From positions 1-41,628 of the forward strand of contig JAJDVI010000014.1 in NCBI GenBank assembly GCA_022826195.1: a DNA stretch of 41,628 nt. The letters run 5' to 3'. The notes under the pieces were generated by a model. The model was not told the DNA's origin. It saw nothing but the letters and a program-made list of their open reading frames with translations, and did not search any database. This document shows positions 30,256 to 39,075 of the stretch, one piece after another. Within the stretch, counting starts at the first letter, position 1. Each line of letters opens with the position of its first letter. Both the position numbers and the translations under genes were made by a program. Source of the DNA: Acidobacteriota bacterium. GTDB taxonomy: Bacteria; Acidobacteriota; Vicinamibacteria; Marinacidobacterales; Marinacidobacteraceae.

Positions 30256-31551
30256 CTACGCCGCGTCCACCGCCAGCACCGCGCGCCGCAGCAGGTCCAC
30301 GCCCCGGGCGCAGTCCTCCCACGACGTCCACTCCTCGGGGGAGTGGCTGATCCCGGCCCGGCTGGGGACGAAGATCATCGCGGTGGGGATGCCGTGCCGC
30401 GCGGTATTCTGGGCGTCGTGGCCGGCCCGGCTCGGGAGCGACAGCGGCTCGTGCCCTGCCTCCCGGGCCACGCGGTGGAGGAGCGCCCGCAGCCCGGGAT
30501 CCATGTCGGCGGGCGGTTCGCGGAGCGTCCGGTGGATCCCGACGGTGCAGCCCGTCGCCTCGGCCAGCCGGGCGCCCCGCGCGCCGATCCGCTCGATGAT
30601 GTCGTCCACCACCTCGTCCTTCAGGTCGCGCAGCTCGATCGGGAAACGGACGGCGCCCGGCACCACGTTGGTGGCGTCGGGCGAGACGGCGAGCTGGCCG
30701 ACGTTCCCCACCTGGTCTCCGGGCAGGGCGCGGATCTCCTCGTGGACCGCGACGATCAGGTGCGCGGCGCTCAGCATGGCGTCCTTCCGTTCGGCCATCG
30801 GGGTGGTGCCGGCGTGGTTCTGGAAGCCGCCGACGTTCACCTCGAAACGGTGGATCCCCACGATGCCCTCCACCACCGCGATCCGGCAGCCCTCCCGCTC
30901 GAGGTTCCCGCCCTGCTCGATGTGGAGCTCGAAGACAGCCCGGACCCTTCGCGGGTCGAGGACGGCGCGCTCCAGCGCCCCGGGGTCGAGTCCGTAGCGC
31001 TCGATCCACTCGTGGAGGCTGAGCCCGTCTTCGCCCAGCCGGTCCAGCTCGCCGTCGTGGACGGCCCCGGTCGCCGCCCGGCTCCCGAAGAGGCCGTTCC
31101 CGAAATGGGCGCCCTCCTCGTCGCACCAGACGACCATTTCCAGCGGGTGGCGGGTCTCGATCCCCTGCTCGCCGAGCGCCCGGAGCACTTCGAGTGCCCC
31201 CAGGACGCCGAGGGTGCCGTCGTAGTGGCCGCCCTGCGGGACGGTGTCGAGGTGGGAGCCGAAGAGGATGGCGGGCAGGGGCTCCTTCCCCTCGCGCCGG
31301 CCGAAGAGGTTGCCGGCGGGATCGGTGCGCACGGTGAGTCCGGCGCCTTCCATCTCGCCCGTGATCCAGGCGCGGGCCGCGAGTTCCTCCTTCGAGAAGG
31401 CGAACCGGTGGGCGCCCCCGCCGGGATGCGCGCCGAAGCGGGAGAGCGCGACGAGCGAGTCGCGGAGGCGCCCGGCGTTGATTTCGAGCGTCGCTTCGCC
31501 GACGTTCTCCGGGTTGGGAAACGTCTCGTTGCGGTCTAGTGTTACATCCAT
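30256..31551 (-). CDS. M20-family N-carbamoyl-L-amino-acid hydrolase / allantoate amidohydrolase-like
   Basis: The 431-residue protein belongs to the hydantoinase/carbamoylase branch of the M20 metallopeptidase clan. It shows GSHLDTVPQGGHYDG (His100, Asp111 as metal ligands), CDEEGAHFGN (Glu145/146), ELHIEQG, and the dimerisation-domain phrase VGGFQNHAGTTPM. Family members remove a carbamoyl or ureido group from N-carbamoyl amino acids, ureidoglycolate or allantoate. There is no signal peptide, so it is cytoplasmic. It is divergent from the YugP-like gene (38-bp gap) and fits the amino-acid/amide catabolic theme of the window. Confidence 0.9.
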   Translation of the reverse strand: MDVTLDRNETFPNPENVGEATLEINAGRLRDSLVALSRFGAHPGGGAHRFAFSKEELAARAWITGEMEGAGLTVRTDPAGNLFGRREGKEPLPAILFGSHLDTVPQGGHYDGTLGVLGALEVLRALGEQGIETRHPLEMVVWCDEEGAHFGNGLFGSRAATGAVHDGELDRLGEDGLSLHEWIERYGLDPGALERAVLDPRRVRAVFELHIEQGGNLEREGCRIAVVEGIVGIHRFEVNVGGFQNHAGTTPMAERKDAMLSAAHLIVAVHEEIRALPGDQVGNVGQLAVSPDATNVVPGAVRFPIELRDLKDEVVDDIIERIGARGARLAEATGCTVGIHRTLREPPADMDPGLRALLHRVAREAGHEPLSLPSRAGHDAQNTARHGIPTAMIFVPSRAGISHSPEEWTSWEDCARGVDLLRRAVLAVDAA

Positions 31552-31589
31552 ACGGCGTCCATTCTCTCGCGGAGCCCGGTCAAACCTCC

Positions 31590-32279
31590 ATGTTCTTCTT
31601 CGATCCCCTCTACTTCATCATGCTGGCCCCGGCCATCGCCCTCACCCTGTGGGCGACGTTCAAGGTCAAGCGCACCTTCGCCCGCTACAACCGGGTGCCG
31701 GTCTCGAGCGGGCGCAGCGGCCGGGAGACCGCCGAGCTGCTGCTGCGCCGGCAGGGAATCCACATCCCCGTGGAACAGCATCCCGGGGCGCTCTCCGACC
31801 ACTATGACCCGCGGGTCCGGGTGCTCCGGCTCTCGCCCGAGGTGTACGGCGGGCGGACCGTCGGCGCGGTGGCGGTGGCCGCCCACGAGGTGGGGCACGC
31901 CCTCCAGCACCACAGCGGCTATCAGCCGCTGATGTTCCGCCAGGTGCTCGCCCGGCCGGCGAGCTTCGCCTCCAGCGTCTCCTGGATCCTCCTGCTCGGC
32001 GGCTTCCTGCTGGGCGCCTTCGGGCTCGTCCAGCTCGGGATCGCGCTCTTCTCGCTGGTGGTGCTCTTCCAGGTGGTGACGCTGCCCGTGGAGCTGAACG
32101 CTTCGCGGCGGGCCAAGGCGCTCGTCTGGGACACCGGTCTCATCACCCCCGACGAACGCCGCGGGGTGTCCAAAGTCCTGAGCGCCGCCGCGATGACCTA
32201 CGTGGCCGCCGCCCTCACCGGCGTCGTGACCCTGCTCTACTACCTGTTGCGATCGGGTCTGTTGGGCGGAGACGAGTAG
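31590..32279 (+). CDS. YugP-like membrane zinc metallopeptidase
   Basis: The 229-residue inner-membrane protein has an N-terminal membrane segment (about 5-22), a soluble part with H-E-V-G-H-A-L-Q-H (His99, Glu100, His103) and two to three further membrane helices (SWILLLGGFLLGAFGLV onward). It ends with a last segment near VTLLYYLL. Length and layout match the neutral zinc metallopeptidase (YugP) family. ATG 31590 lacks a strong ribosome binding site. A perfect 10-bp hairpin follows the gene. Confidence 0.9.
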   Translation: MFFFDPLYFIMLAPAIALTLWATFKVKRTFARYNRVPVSSGRSGRETAELLLRRQGIHIPVEQHPGALSDHYDPRVRVLRLSPEVYGGRTVGAVAVAAHEVGHALQHHSGYQPLMFRQVLARPASFASSVSWILLLGGFLLGAFGLVQLGIALFSLVVLFQVVTLPVELNASRRAKALVWDTGLITPDERRGVSKVLSAAAMTYVAAALTGVVTLLYYLLRSGLLGGDE

Positions 32280-32299
32280 CCGCCCACCGGGCAGCGCAA

Positions 32300-32338
32300 G
32301 GGGGCGGCCGCGCGTACGGCCGCCCCCGACAGGTCTTT
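32300..32338. terminator. Hairpin between convergent genes, probable terminator
   Basis: GGGGGCGGCC (32300-32309) and GGCCGCCCCC (32318-32327) form a perfect 10-bp stem with an 8-nt loop, between the stop codons of two convergent genes (32279 and 32343). The T-tract is weak (GTCTTT), so it may act in both directions or need Rho. Confidence 0.5.
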
Positions 32339-32342
32339 CGAC

Positions 32343-34010
32343 CTAGTTCTGTTCCGTGGTTGTGTCGCCGACCAGGGCTTCCGCGTCGGAGAGCCCGGGA
32401 AGGTCCGGTCCCCGTTCCGGAGTGGCGAGGAGCTGCTGGTAGTAGCTTTCGGCCGTCTCCTCGTTACCGACCGCGATGGCCGCCTGCGCCGCGCCGTGAA
32501 GCGAGTAGGGCCGCTTGGCGGTCCGCTCCAGTGAGACTTCGAATACCTGGAGGGCCTCCTCCGCCTCACCCGTCTCGAGCAGCATTTCGCCCAGCAGCTC
32601 GTGCGCGGGCTGGATGGGCGCGTCGATGGGCGACTCGCCCGGAGGGCCCGAGGGCGGTTCCATGCTCTCCGCCACCATGACTGCCTTGCGGAACGCTTCG
32701 ATCGCGCCTTCCTTGTCGTCCTTCGCCTTGGCGATGAGGCCCGCCATCTCGTACGCCATCACCTGCGCCTGCTCGGCGCCGCGGGGGTTCTCGTCGCTGG
32801 CGAGCATCTCGTGGATCTTCTTGAGTCCCTCGTGCGCTTTCATCGCGGTGTCCACGTCGCCGGTACCGGCGGCGCTCGCTCCCCGCGCGTAGAGCATCGC
32901 GCCGGCGGTGCGGTGGCCGACCGCGGGTTCATCGCTGTCGAGCTGCGCCACCAGATCATCCACCGGCTGGGGCTTCCAGCGCCGGGTCTCCACGGTGTTG
33001 AGCGCGTCCATGCGCATCCAGGTTTCCTTCATTCCCTGGGTCATCTCGTCGCGCTGCGTGAGTTCCTCGAACTCGTCGAGGAGCTTCTGACCTTCCTCGT
33101 AGCGGCCCTCCTGCAGGTAGGCGTAGAGGAGCCAGTAGAGGGCGTGGTACGAGTAGCGCGCCGGCGAGAGTCCCTTCCGCTCGGCCCGGTCGATCGACGC
33201 CTGGTAGGAACGGTCGTTGAGGCTGCGCACCTGGTCCCACATGCCGTGCTGCAGGAAGATGTGCGACGGCATGTGAAGCGCGTGCACCGCCGCCGGGGCG
33301 ATATCCGCGTACTTCTCGGCCGCGTAGAGCGCCACCGGGGCCTGCACCGGGTTGTCGAAGGCGTGGATCACGTAGTGCGCCGCGCCCGGATGGTCGGGGT
33401 TCTCGCGGAACACCCGCTGGGCGATGGCGCCCGCGCGCATGTCCACCCGCAGGCTTTCGGCGCCCCGCACCTTGGTGCGCATCAGCGCCAGCGAATGGAA
33501 CGCGGCGGCCTCGAGGTCGTCGGGATAGTCGGCCGAGAGCCTGGCGAGCGCCTGCTCGTAACCCTCGCTCCGTTCCAGGACGTCGCCCGGTCCGTACAGG
33601 ATGTGCACCGACTCCAGGTATTGCTTCTCGCGGTCGGTCGGCGCCTTCGCGACCCGCTCCGCGCGGGTCTTGGCGAGCTTCAGCAGCGCTTCCCGGGCCT
33701 TCGACATGTCCTGCCCCGGCGGATAGTGGTGACCGCCGCTGTGGCTGAGCGCCTCGCCCCAGTAGGCGAGCGCGAAGTCCGGGTCGGCGGCCTGGGCGCG
33801 CTGGAAGGCCTCGGCGGCGTCCTCCCACTCGAAGCTGTGGAGGAGGCGGACGCCGTCGAGGAAGTCCTTCTGGGCCGCCTCGTTGCCGGAGTTCGGGAAG
33901 TGGATGGTGCCGAGCCCGCCCGACTGGGCGAGCGCGAGGGGGGCTGCGAGAGCGAGGAGGGCCGCGCCCAGCGCAGCCCGCCTACAGATACAGAGCGTAC
34001 GGGATGTCAT
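32343..34010 (-). CDS. Exported TPR protein with conserved His motifs
   Basis: The 555-residue protein has a signal peptide (M-T-S-R-T-L-C-I-C-R-R, hydrophobic core, cleavage near A-L-A-Q) and many tetratricopeptide-like helical pairs. Between them lie conserved-looking motifs rich in His: ALSHSGGHHYPPGQ, AAHYVIHAFDNP and HALHMPSHIF. Similar motifs occur in a widespread family of bacterial TPR proteins of unknown function and could bind metal. The start ATG 34010 is supported by GGAG 7-10 bases upstream; longer frames have no ribosome binding site. It lies 105 bp downstream of the TonB-C-like gene on the same strand. Confidence 0.82.
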   Translation of the reverse strand: MTSRTLCICRRAALGAALLALAAPLALAQSGGLGTIHFPNSGNEAAQKDFLDGVRLLHSFEWEDAAEAFQRAQAADPDFALAYWGEALSHSGGHHYPPGQDMSKAREALLKLAKTRAERVAKAPTDREKQYLESVHILYGPGDVLERSEGYEQALARLSADYPDDLEAAAFHSLALMRTKVRGAESLRVDMRAGAIAQRVFRENPDHPGAAHYVIHAFDNPVQAPVALYAAEKYADIAPAAVHALHMPSHIFLQHGMWDQVRSLNDRSYQASIDRAERKGLSPARYSYHALYWLLYAYLQEGRYEEGQKLLDEFEELTQRDEMTQGMKETWMRMDALNTVETRRWKPQPVDDLVAQLDSDEPAVGHRTAGAMLYARGASAAGTGDVDTAMKAHEGLKKIHEMLASDENPRGAEQAQVMAYEMAGLIAKAKDDKEGAIEAFRKAVMVAESMEPPSGPPGESPIDAPIQPAHELLGEMLLETGEAEEALQVFEVSLERTAKRPYSLHGAAQAAIAVGNEETAESYYQQLLATPERGPDLPGLSDAEALVGDTTTEQN

Positions 34011-34115
34011 GAGTGTTCTCCTTTGGGTCCGGAACGAGCGGAACGCACCCTTGTACCAGACCCTCCGCGCGCTGGGCAAGCGACCCCCCGGAACCAACCC
34101 TGTCCCGGGACGGGC

Positions 34116-35042
34116 TCAGTTCGACGGAACGGGGACCACGGTCCGGACCGGGAAGAACAGCCGGCCCTCCCGTCCCGCGGCCTGGGGGAACCGCCAGCCC
34201 AACACGACGCCGAGGACCCGGGGCGTGACCTCGGGGAGTGTGGTCTCCAGCACTTCGGTGTGATTCACCGCCCCCACCTCGTCCAGGTGGACGCGCAGGC
34301 GCAGGATCCCCTCGGCGTTCCCCAGGAGCGGCGACCGGAGTTCGGCGAGCTGCGGGTCCGGGGGAGGGCGCAGCCGAACGGGGAGCGCGCGTGGTTCGGC
34401 CTTCCGGAAGGTGATCCCGAGCGCCAGGTAAATGTTGCGGTCCCGGATCTTCTCGTAGAGCTCTCCGCGGGCCTCGAGGTCGCCGGGATCCCTGAACCAC
34501 GACAGGTACCGGCTCAGCGGCAGTTCGAAGTCGCGGCCGCTCGCCATCCGGGTCATGTCCGCCTCGACCGGACCTTCCACCCGGATGCGCTGGGCCGTGG
34601 TTCCCATCCGGAGCAGGTCGAAGTCGAGCCGAAAGCGGGGTTCCGGCGCTCCGCTCCCGGTCAGGTGAGGTTCGGGCCGGGAGAAGTCCATGCGAAGCCG
34701 GATCGCGCGCCGGGAGTCTCGCCGGGTGACCTGCCACTCCGCTTCGGATTCCGCCGGGGTGGGACCGAACGTCAGGAGCTGCGCGAAATAGGCGTCCGGA
34801 ACCCGCCGGGCGAGGGTCGCGAGCCACTCCGAGACCTGGACCGCCGCTCCGTCGCTGTCCACCAGGAAGGAGAGGTCTTCGATCGGGCTGAAATCGGAGT
34901 TCAGCCGCCGGATTTCGAAGACCCGCACCTCGACGGCCAGCGGCGCGGAATCGCTTCGCTCGTCCGTATCCGCGGTGGCGCCGGCCGGAATCCCGATCAG
35001 CATCGCGGCGGCCAAAACCTGGCGGGTTGCGCGCCCTCTCAT
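34116..35042 (-). CDS. Exported protein with TonB-C-like domain
   Basis: The 308-residue protein has a signal peptide (M-R-G-R-A-T-R-Q, then LAAAMLIGIPAGATA). A middle part of unknown type follows, with a strand-rich domain and the segment LYEKIRDRNIYLALGITF. The last 60 residues (GILRLRVHLDEVGAVNHTEVL...LGWRFPQAAGREGRLFFPV) resemble the C-terminal domain of TonB energy transducers. No N-terminal membrane anchor of the TonB type is visible beyond the signal peptide, so it may be periplasmic. ATG 35042 fits the signal; upstream in-frame ATGs would extend it into the transaminase gene. Confidence 0.7.
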   Translation of the reverse strand: MRGRATRQVLAAAMLIGIPAGATADTDERSDSAPLAVEVRVFEIRRLNSDFSPIEDLSFLVDSDGAAVQVSEWLATLARRVPDAYFAQLLTFGPTPAESEAEWQVTRRDSRRAIRLRMDFSRPEPHLTGSGAPEPRFRLDFDLLRMGTTAQRIRVEGPVEADMTRMASGRDFELPLSRYLSWFRDPGDLEARGELYEKIRDRNIYLALGITFRKAEPRALPVRLRPPPDPQLAELRSPLLGNAEGILRLRVHLDEVGAVNHTEVLETTLPEVTPRVLGVVLGWRFPQAAGREGRLFFPVRTVVPVPSN

Positions 35043-35103
35043 CCGCCGGAGTCTACGGGTTTTCCGGGCTCCGGCCGGGCCGCGCCCTTGGTACGCTTCC
35101 GGG

Positions 35104-36441
35104 ATGGCCGTCAGTCCGGTTCCCGCCGCAGTCGCCGGGAATCCGAGCCCCGCTGAAGTCCACGGCATCCTCCGCCGGCACCTCATCACCGACGGACTCG
35201 ATCTCGTCCTCGATCTCGAGGAGAGTCACGGCGCCTGGATGCGCTGCGCCCGCACCGGACGGGACTTCCTCGACTGCTTTTCCTACTTCGCGACGAACCC
35301 CATCGGCCACAACCACCCGGGGGTCCGGGACCCGGCCTTCGTCGAGCGGCTGGGCCGGGTGGCGGTCCACAACCCGTCGAACTCCGACTTCTACACCGTC
35401 GAGATGGCGCGGTTCGTGGACACGTTCTCCCGGATCGCCATTCCGGAGGGCCTGCCGCACGCCTTCTTCATCGCGGGCGGCGCGGTGGCGGTCGGGAACG
35501 CGCTCAAGACCGCGTTCGACTGGAAGGTGCGGAAGAACCTCGCCGCCGGCAAGGACGAGCGGGGCGGGCAGATCATCCACTTCCGGCAGGCCTTCCACGG
35601 GCGCAGCGGCTACACCCTGTCCATCACCAACACCGAACCGATGAAGGTGGCCTACTTCCCCAAGTTCGACTGGCCGCGCATCGAGAACCCCTACATCCGG
35701 TTTCCCGAGGTGGAGCGCCTTGCCGAGACGGAGGCCGCGGAGGCGCGGGCGATCGCCGCGATCGAGGCGGCCGTGGCCTCGAACCCCGACGACATCGCCG
35801 GCCTCATCATCGAGCCCATCCAGGGAGAGGGGGGCGACCTCCACTTCCGGGGCGAGTTCCTGCGCGAACTCCGCCGGCTCGCCGACGAGCATGAGTTCCT
35901 GCTCATCTTCGACGAGGTGCAGACCGGGATGGGGATGACCGGCCGGATGTGGTGCCACCAGCACTTCGGGGTGGAGCCGGACGTGCTGGTGTTCGGCAAG
36001 AAGACCCAGGTGTGCGGCATCCTCGCCAGCCGCCGGGTGGACGAGGTGGACGACAACGTCTTCCAGCTTCCCTCCCGGATCAACTCCACCTTCGGGGGCA
36101 ACCTGGTGGACATGGTCCGCTGCGGCCGCTACCTGGAGATCATCGAGGAGGAGGACCTCGTCGGGAACGCGGCCCGGGTCGGCCGGGTGATCCTCGACGG
36201 GCTCCACGACCTGGCCCGGGAGGCCGGCGGCCGCATGACCTCCGTCCGCGGGCGCGGGCTGATGTGCGCGTTCGACCTCCCGGACACTGCGGAGCGGGAC
36301 GCCTTCCTCGTCCGCGCCTACGACAACCGCCTGCTGATCCTGGGTTGCGGCTCGCGCTCGGTGCGCGTGCGGCCGAACCTCTCGCTCACCGAGGCGGAAG
36401 CGGGAACCGTCCTCTCGCTGATCGCGCGCTCGCTGGGTTGA
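35104..36441 (+). CDS. lat: L-lysine 6-transaminase
   Basis: The 445-residue class III PLP aminotransferase matches L-lysine epsilon-aminotransferase, which moves the 6-amino group of lysine to 2-oxoglutarate and yields aminoadipate semialdehyde. It shows the family opening HLITDGLDLVLDLEESHGAWM, GHNHPG (68-73), IIEPIQGEGGD, the cofactor Asp270 (IFDEVQTG) and the PLP lysine, best placed at Lys300 (VFGKKTQVCG). The length agrees with characterised Lat proteins. ATG 35104 is 61 bp from the divergent gene. No aminoadipate-semialdehyde dehydrogenase is encoded in the window. Confidence 0.9.
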   Translation: MAVSPVPAAVAGNPSPAEVHGILRRHLITDGLDLVLDLEESHGAWMRCARTGRDFLDCFSYFATNPIGHNHPGVRDPAFVERLGRVAVHNPSNSDFYTVEMARFVDTFSRIAIPEGLPHAFFIAGGAVAVGNALKTAFDWKVRKNLAAGKDERGGQIIHFRQAFHGRSGYTLSITNTEPMKVAYFPKFDWPRIENPYIRFPEVERLAETEAAEARAIAAIEAAVASNPDDIAGLIIEPIQGEGGDLHFRGEFLRELRRLADEHEFLLIFDEVQTGMGMTGRMWCHQHFGVEPDVLVFGKKTQVCGILASRRVDEVDDNVFQLPSRINSTFGGNLVDMVRCGRYLEIIEEEDLVGNAARVGRVILDGLHDLAREAGGRMTSVRGRGLMCAFDLPDTAERDAFLVRAYDNRLLILGCGSRSVRVRPNLSLTEAEAGTVLSLIARSLG

Positions 36442-36445
36442 GCGG

Positions 36446-37543
36446 CTAGTCGCGCTCCCTGGCGCGGCGGCGCGAGATTGCGTCCAGTTGCGGCTGGATG
36501 GCCGACATCACCGCCGCGAACACCACGAGCGCCCAGCCGATGGAAAAGACCAGTTGGGTTGCGACGAGGAACCGGGCGAATCCCGAGACCGCCCGGATCG
36601 CCGAGCTGGGGTCGGCGATCGCCGAGTAGAAGGAGAACGAGACCCAGTCCAGCACGCCCGCCCCCGCGGCGCCGCCGAACGACCCCGGCACGAAGCGCTC
36701 GAGCATGCCGAAGAACCCGGCGAAGATGACGATGATCGCCAGGTACCCCACCGCGAAACCCCCGATGGGGACCCACATCACCCGCAGGTAGTCGGCAAGC
36801 TGGACGTAGAGGCGCAGCCGCGGCTGCACCCAGATCGCCAGCGTCCGGGCGGCGAGGAAGGTCGGCACCGGCAGTACCACGAGAGACCAGAACGCGGAGA
36901 GCAGGCCGATCTCGACGGAGCGATGCCGGCCACCTTCGTGCATGACGAGGTACGTGATCACCGCGAAGACGCCCACGAAGGCGACGACCAGGAGGATCGG
37001 AGGCCGCGTATGGCGCTTGCCCGCGTGGTCCCGGTTGCAGAACCCGACGATGAGCGTGTTCGGCGCAATCATCATGGCGCATCCCACCGCCGCGAGGAGG
37101 CCGTCGGGCACGAACAAAAGCCCCGCCCCGAGGAGGCCCGAGATGAGGGCCGCCTCGTGGAACGCTTCGCGGTAGCCGCGAATCCGGGTCTCGCCGAGTC
37201 CGTCGGTCAGTCCGATGGCGAGGGCGAGGATGGGCGGGATGAGCTGACCCCAGGGGTTTTGCGGAATCAGGCCGGCGATCAGTCCGGCCGCGATGCCCAC
37301 CGTCGCGCCGATGAGGATGCCGACGGAGCGGCCGTTTTGCGCCCCCATCCGGAGGTTGAGCCCGATCCCGACGGCGACTCCCGCGAGCAGGCCCATCAGG
37401 ACATCGGAGTGCGCTCCGGTAATGCTGTACCCGAACGGTACGACCACGACCGAGATGGCGGCGGCGACCTGCAGCGAGCGCCAGACCACGCGGGCCGCCT
37501 CCGCCCCGAGCGCGCGCCCCTTGTCGAGGGAAATGATGGACAC
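36446..37543 (-). CDS. Polytopic membrane protein with a degenerate ion-channel-like pore module
   Basis: The 365-residue membrane protein has about nine hydrophobic segments. The N-terminal half is small, Gly-rich and repetitive (VLMGLLAGVAVGIGLNL, ILIGATVGIAAGLIAGL). The last two helices enclose DWVSFSFYSAIADPSSAIRA, which has the position and flavour of the pore loop of two-helix potassium channels but lacks the T-V-G-Y-G filter. I regard this as a distant resemblance, not proof of channel function. It starts at GTG 37543, 22 bp downstream of the SEC59/VTE5-like gene on the same strand. Function unknown. Confidence 0.65.
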   Translation of the reverse strand: MSIISLDKGRALGAEAARVVWRSLQVAAAISVVVVPFGYSITGAHSDVLMGLLAGVAVGIGLNLRMGAQNGRSVGILIGATVGIAAGLIAGLIPQNPWGQLIPPILALAIGLTDGLGETRIRGYREAFHEAALISGLLGAGLLFVPDGLLAAVGCAMMIAPNTLIVGFCNRDHAGKRHTRPPILLVVAFVGVFAVITYLVMHEGGRHRSVEIGLLSAFWSLVVLPVPTFLAARTLAIWVQPRLRLYVQLADYLRVMWVPIGGFAVGYLAIIVIFAGFFGMLERFVPGSFGGAAGAGVLDWVSFSFYSAIADPSSAIRAVSGFARFLVATQLVFSIGWALVVFAAVMSAIQPQLDAISRRRARERD

Positions 37544-37565
37544 GATGGGATTCCGGGAGGCGACC

Positions 37566-38273
37566 CTACCCGACTCCGAGGGCTGCTCCGCTCACCTCCA
37601 CCAGGACCCAGAGAATTCCCGCGGTCCCGAGCGGCACGAAAAGGTTGTCGCTGCCGAAGGGGCACACCGCCTCGATTCCCGCCGCCGCCGTCCCGGTCAC
37701 GAGGCCGAAGGCGACGGCGGGGTGCCAGGAATAGCCCTCCATGGTGCCGAGCACCACGGCGATGACCACGCCGGTGACCAGGAACATCGCCATGCTCCCC
37801 TCCATGGTCCGCGAATGGCCGAGGATGGTGTAGCGGCGGGTCCCGTAACGCTTCCCGAAGAACGCGGCGGCGGCGTCGCCGAGCGCCATCGTCAGGAGCC
37901 CGGCCACGGCGAGGAAAGCCTGGTCTCCGGGTTCCCCCGGCCGGAAGAAGACGGCGAGGAGCACCGCGAACGAGAGGGGGAAGAACACGGTGCCGAGGTT
38001 TGCCGGGTCGCTGTCGAGTGGGGACAGGCGGAACCGGTGGATCGCGTAGTTCAGCATCAGGAAGGTGAGCGGCGGCACGACCGCTACCCGCCAGTCGGCG
38101 AACACCAACACCGTGGGGACCACCCACAGGCCCACGCCCACGTGGACGACCTTGCGGGCCGCGTCCGGAGAAACCCTGCCGGCGCGGCGGAGGAGTTCCG
38201 TGGCCAGCAGCAGCGCACCCACGGAGCCGTAGCTGAGCAGGAGGGCGGCCGGGTGGGACAGGGGAAGGGTCAT
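37566..38273 (-). CDS. SEC59/VTE5-type (dolichol/phytol kinase-like) CTP-dependent membrane kinase
   Basis: The 235-residue membrane protein has six to seven hydrophobic segments and motifs of the dolichol kinase / phytol kinase / diacylglycerol kinase family, which uses CTP to phosphorylate a lipid alcohol. ARKVVHVGVG (39-48) and GDAAAAFFGKRYGTRRYTILGHSRTMEGS match the family's conserved regions. ATG 38273 overlaps the stop codon of the MobA-like gene (ATGA), so the pair is translationally coupled. The lipid substrate is not identifiable. Confidence 0.82.
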   Translation of the reverse strand: MTLPLSHPAALLLSYGSVGALLLATELLRRAGRVSPDAARKVVHVGVGLWVVPTVLVFADWRVAVVPPLTFLMLNYAIHRFRLSPLDSDPANLGTVFFPLSFAVLLAVFFRPGEPGDQAFLAVAGLLTMALGDAAAAFFGKRYGTRRYTILGHSRTMEGSMAMFLVTGVVIAVVLGTMEGYSWHPAVAFGLVTGTAAAGIEAVCPFGSDNLFVPLGTAGILWVLVEVSGAALGVG

Positions 38274-38893
38274 GGGTCCGGCGGCGTGGTCCGCTGCGAG
38301 TGCCGCGCTCTTTCGTAAGCGTTCCAGTCGTCGAGATCCAGGAGTTCCCGTTCGGACGCCGGCACCACGAGCAGGTCCTGGCGGTGTCGCGCGAGCACGC
38401 GGCCGGCGCCCCGGTCCCGCCCCGCGTTTTCCGCCGCCCGGGTCGCCGACAGCTCCAGCACCTCCGGAAAGAGGCGCCGCCGGAGCACCACCGGCAGGCC
38501 CCAGCTCCCCGTCCGTTCGAGCGCCGGAGTGGCGGGGACGACCGCGGCTGGGGGATGGTGGGGCTTTGCCGCCGCGGCGATGAGCGTACGGATGAGTCCG
38601 GCGGAGAGGAATGGCTGGTCCAGGGGAGCCACCACTGCCCAGAAGACGTGCCGCTCGGCGGCCAGGGCGCGGACCCCGACCTGGAGCGAGGAGAGCATGC
38701 CCCGCTGGTAGGCGGGGTTGTTCACGGCGCGGACCGGGAGACCGCGCAGTTCGGGAGCGACCTCCCGATGGGCGTGGCCGAGCACGACGATCAGCGGGGC
38801 GAGGCCGGCCTCGAGCATGGTCTCCGCGGCGAAGCGGACCAGGCTCCGGCCGGAGCCGTCCGGGTGGGGGAGGAGCGCCTTGGTGCGCCGCAT
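38270..38893 (-). CDS. MobA-like NTP transferase (N-terminus extends upstream of the first ATG)
   Basis: The 207 residues from ATG 38893 form most of an NTP_transf_3 (MobA/MocA-type) nucleotidyltransferase: RRTKALLPH, LIVVLGH, VNNPAYQRGMLSSL and AVVAPLDQPFL are family landmarks. The nucleotide-binding loop, however, lies upstream in the same frame (A-G-I-L-L-A-A-G-E-S-K-R at 38894-38929), with no ATG, GTG or TTG before the stop at 39017-39019. The real start must be non-canonical (for example CTG 38992 or an ATC) or a frameshift hides it. It is coupled to the SEC59/VTE5-like kinase by an ATGA overlap. Confidence 0.75.
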   Translation of the reverse strand: MRRTKALLPHPDGSGRSLVRFAAETMLEAGLAPLIVVLGHAHREVAPELRGLPVRAVNNPAYQRGMLSSLQVGVRALAAERHVFWAVVAPLDQPFLSAGLIRTLIAAAAKPHHPPAAVVPATPALERTGSWGLPVVLRRRLFPEVLELSATRAAENAGRDRGAGRVLARHRQDLLVVPASERELLDLDDWNAYERARHSQRTTPPDP

Positions 38894-39075
38894 CCGCTTC
38901 GATTCACCGGCGGCGAGGAGGATGCCGGCGGCGTTGGTCGCGGGGGTCTCCGGAGCGGGGTCTGGGATGGCGGCCGTCCTTCTCGGTAGCAGCGGCGAGT
39001 GTATTGCGGTGATCGCTCACGGATTGCCCCGGAAGGGCACGGCCCGGCCGGCGGGCCTCGCGTTAGGCTGAACCC

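Noticed and set aside
32601..35156. 851-codon plus-strand frame
   Set aside because: It is the antisense shadow of the TPR and TonB-C-like genes; no domain is recognisable.
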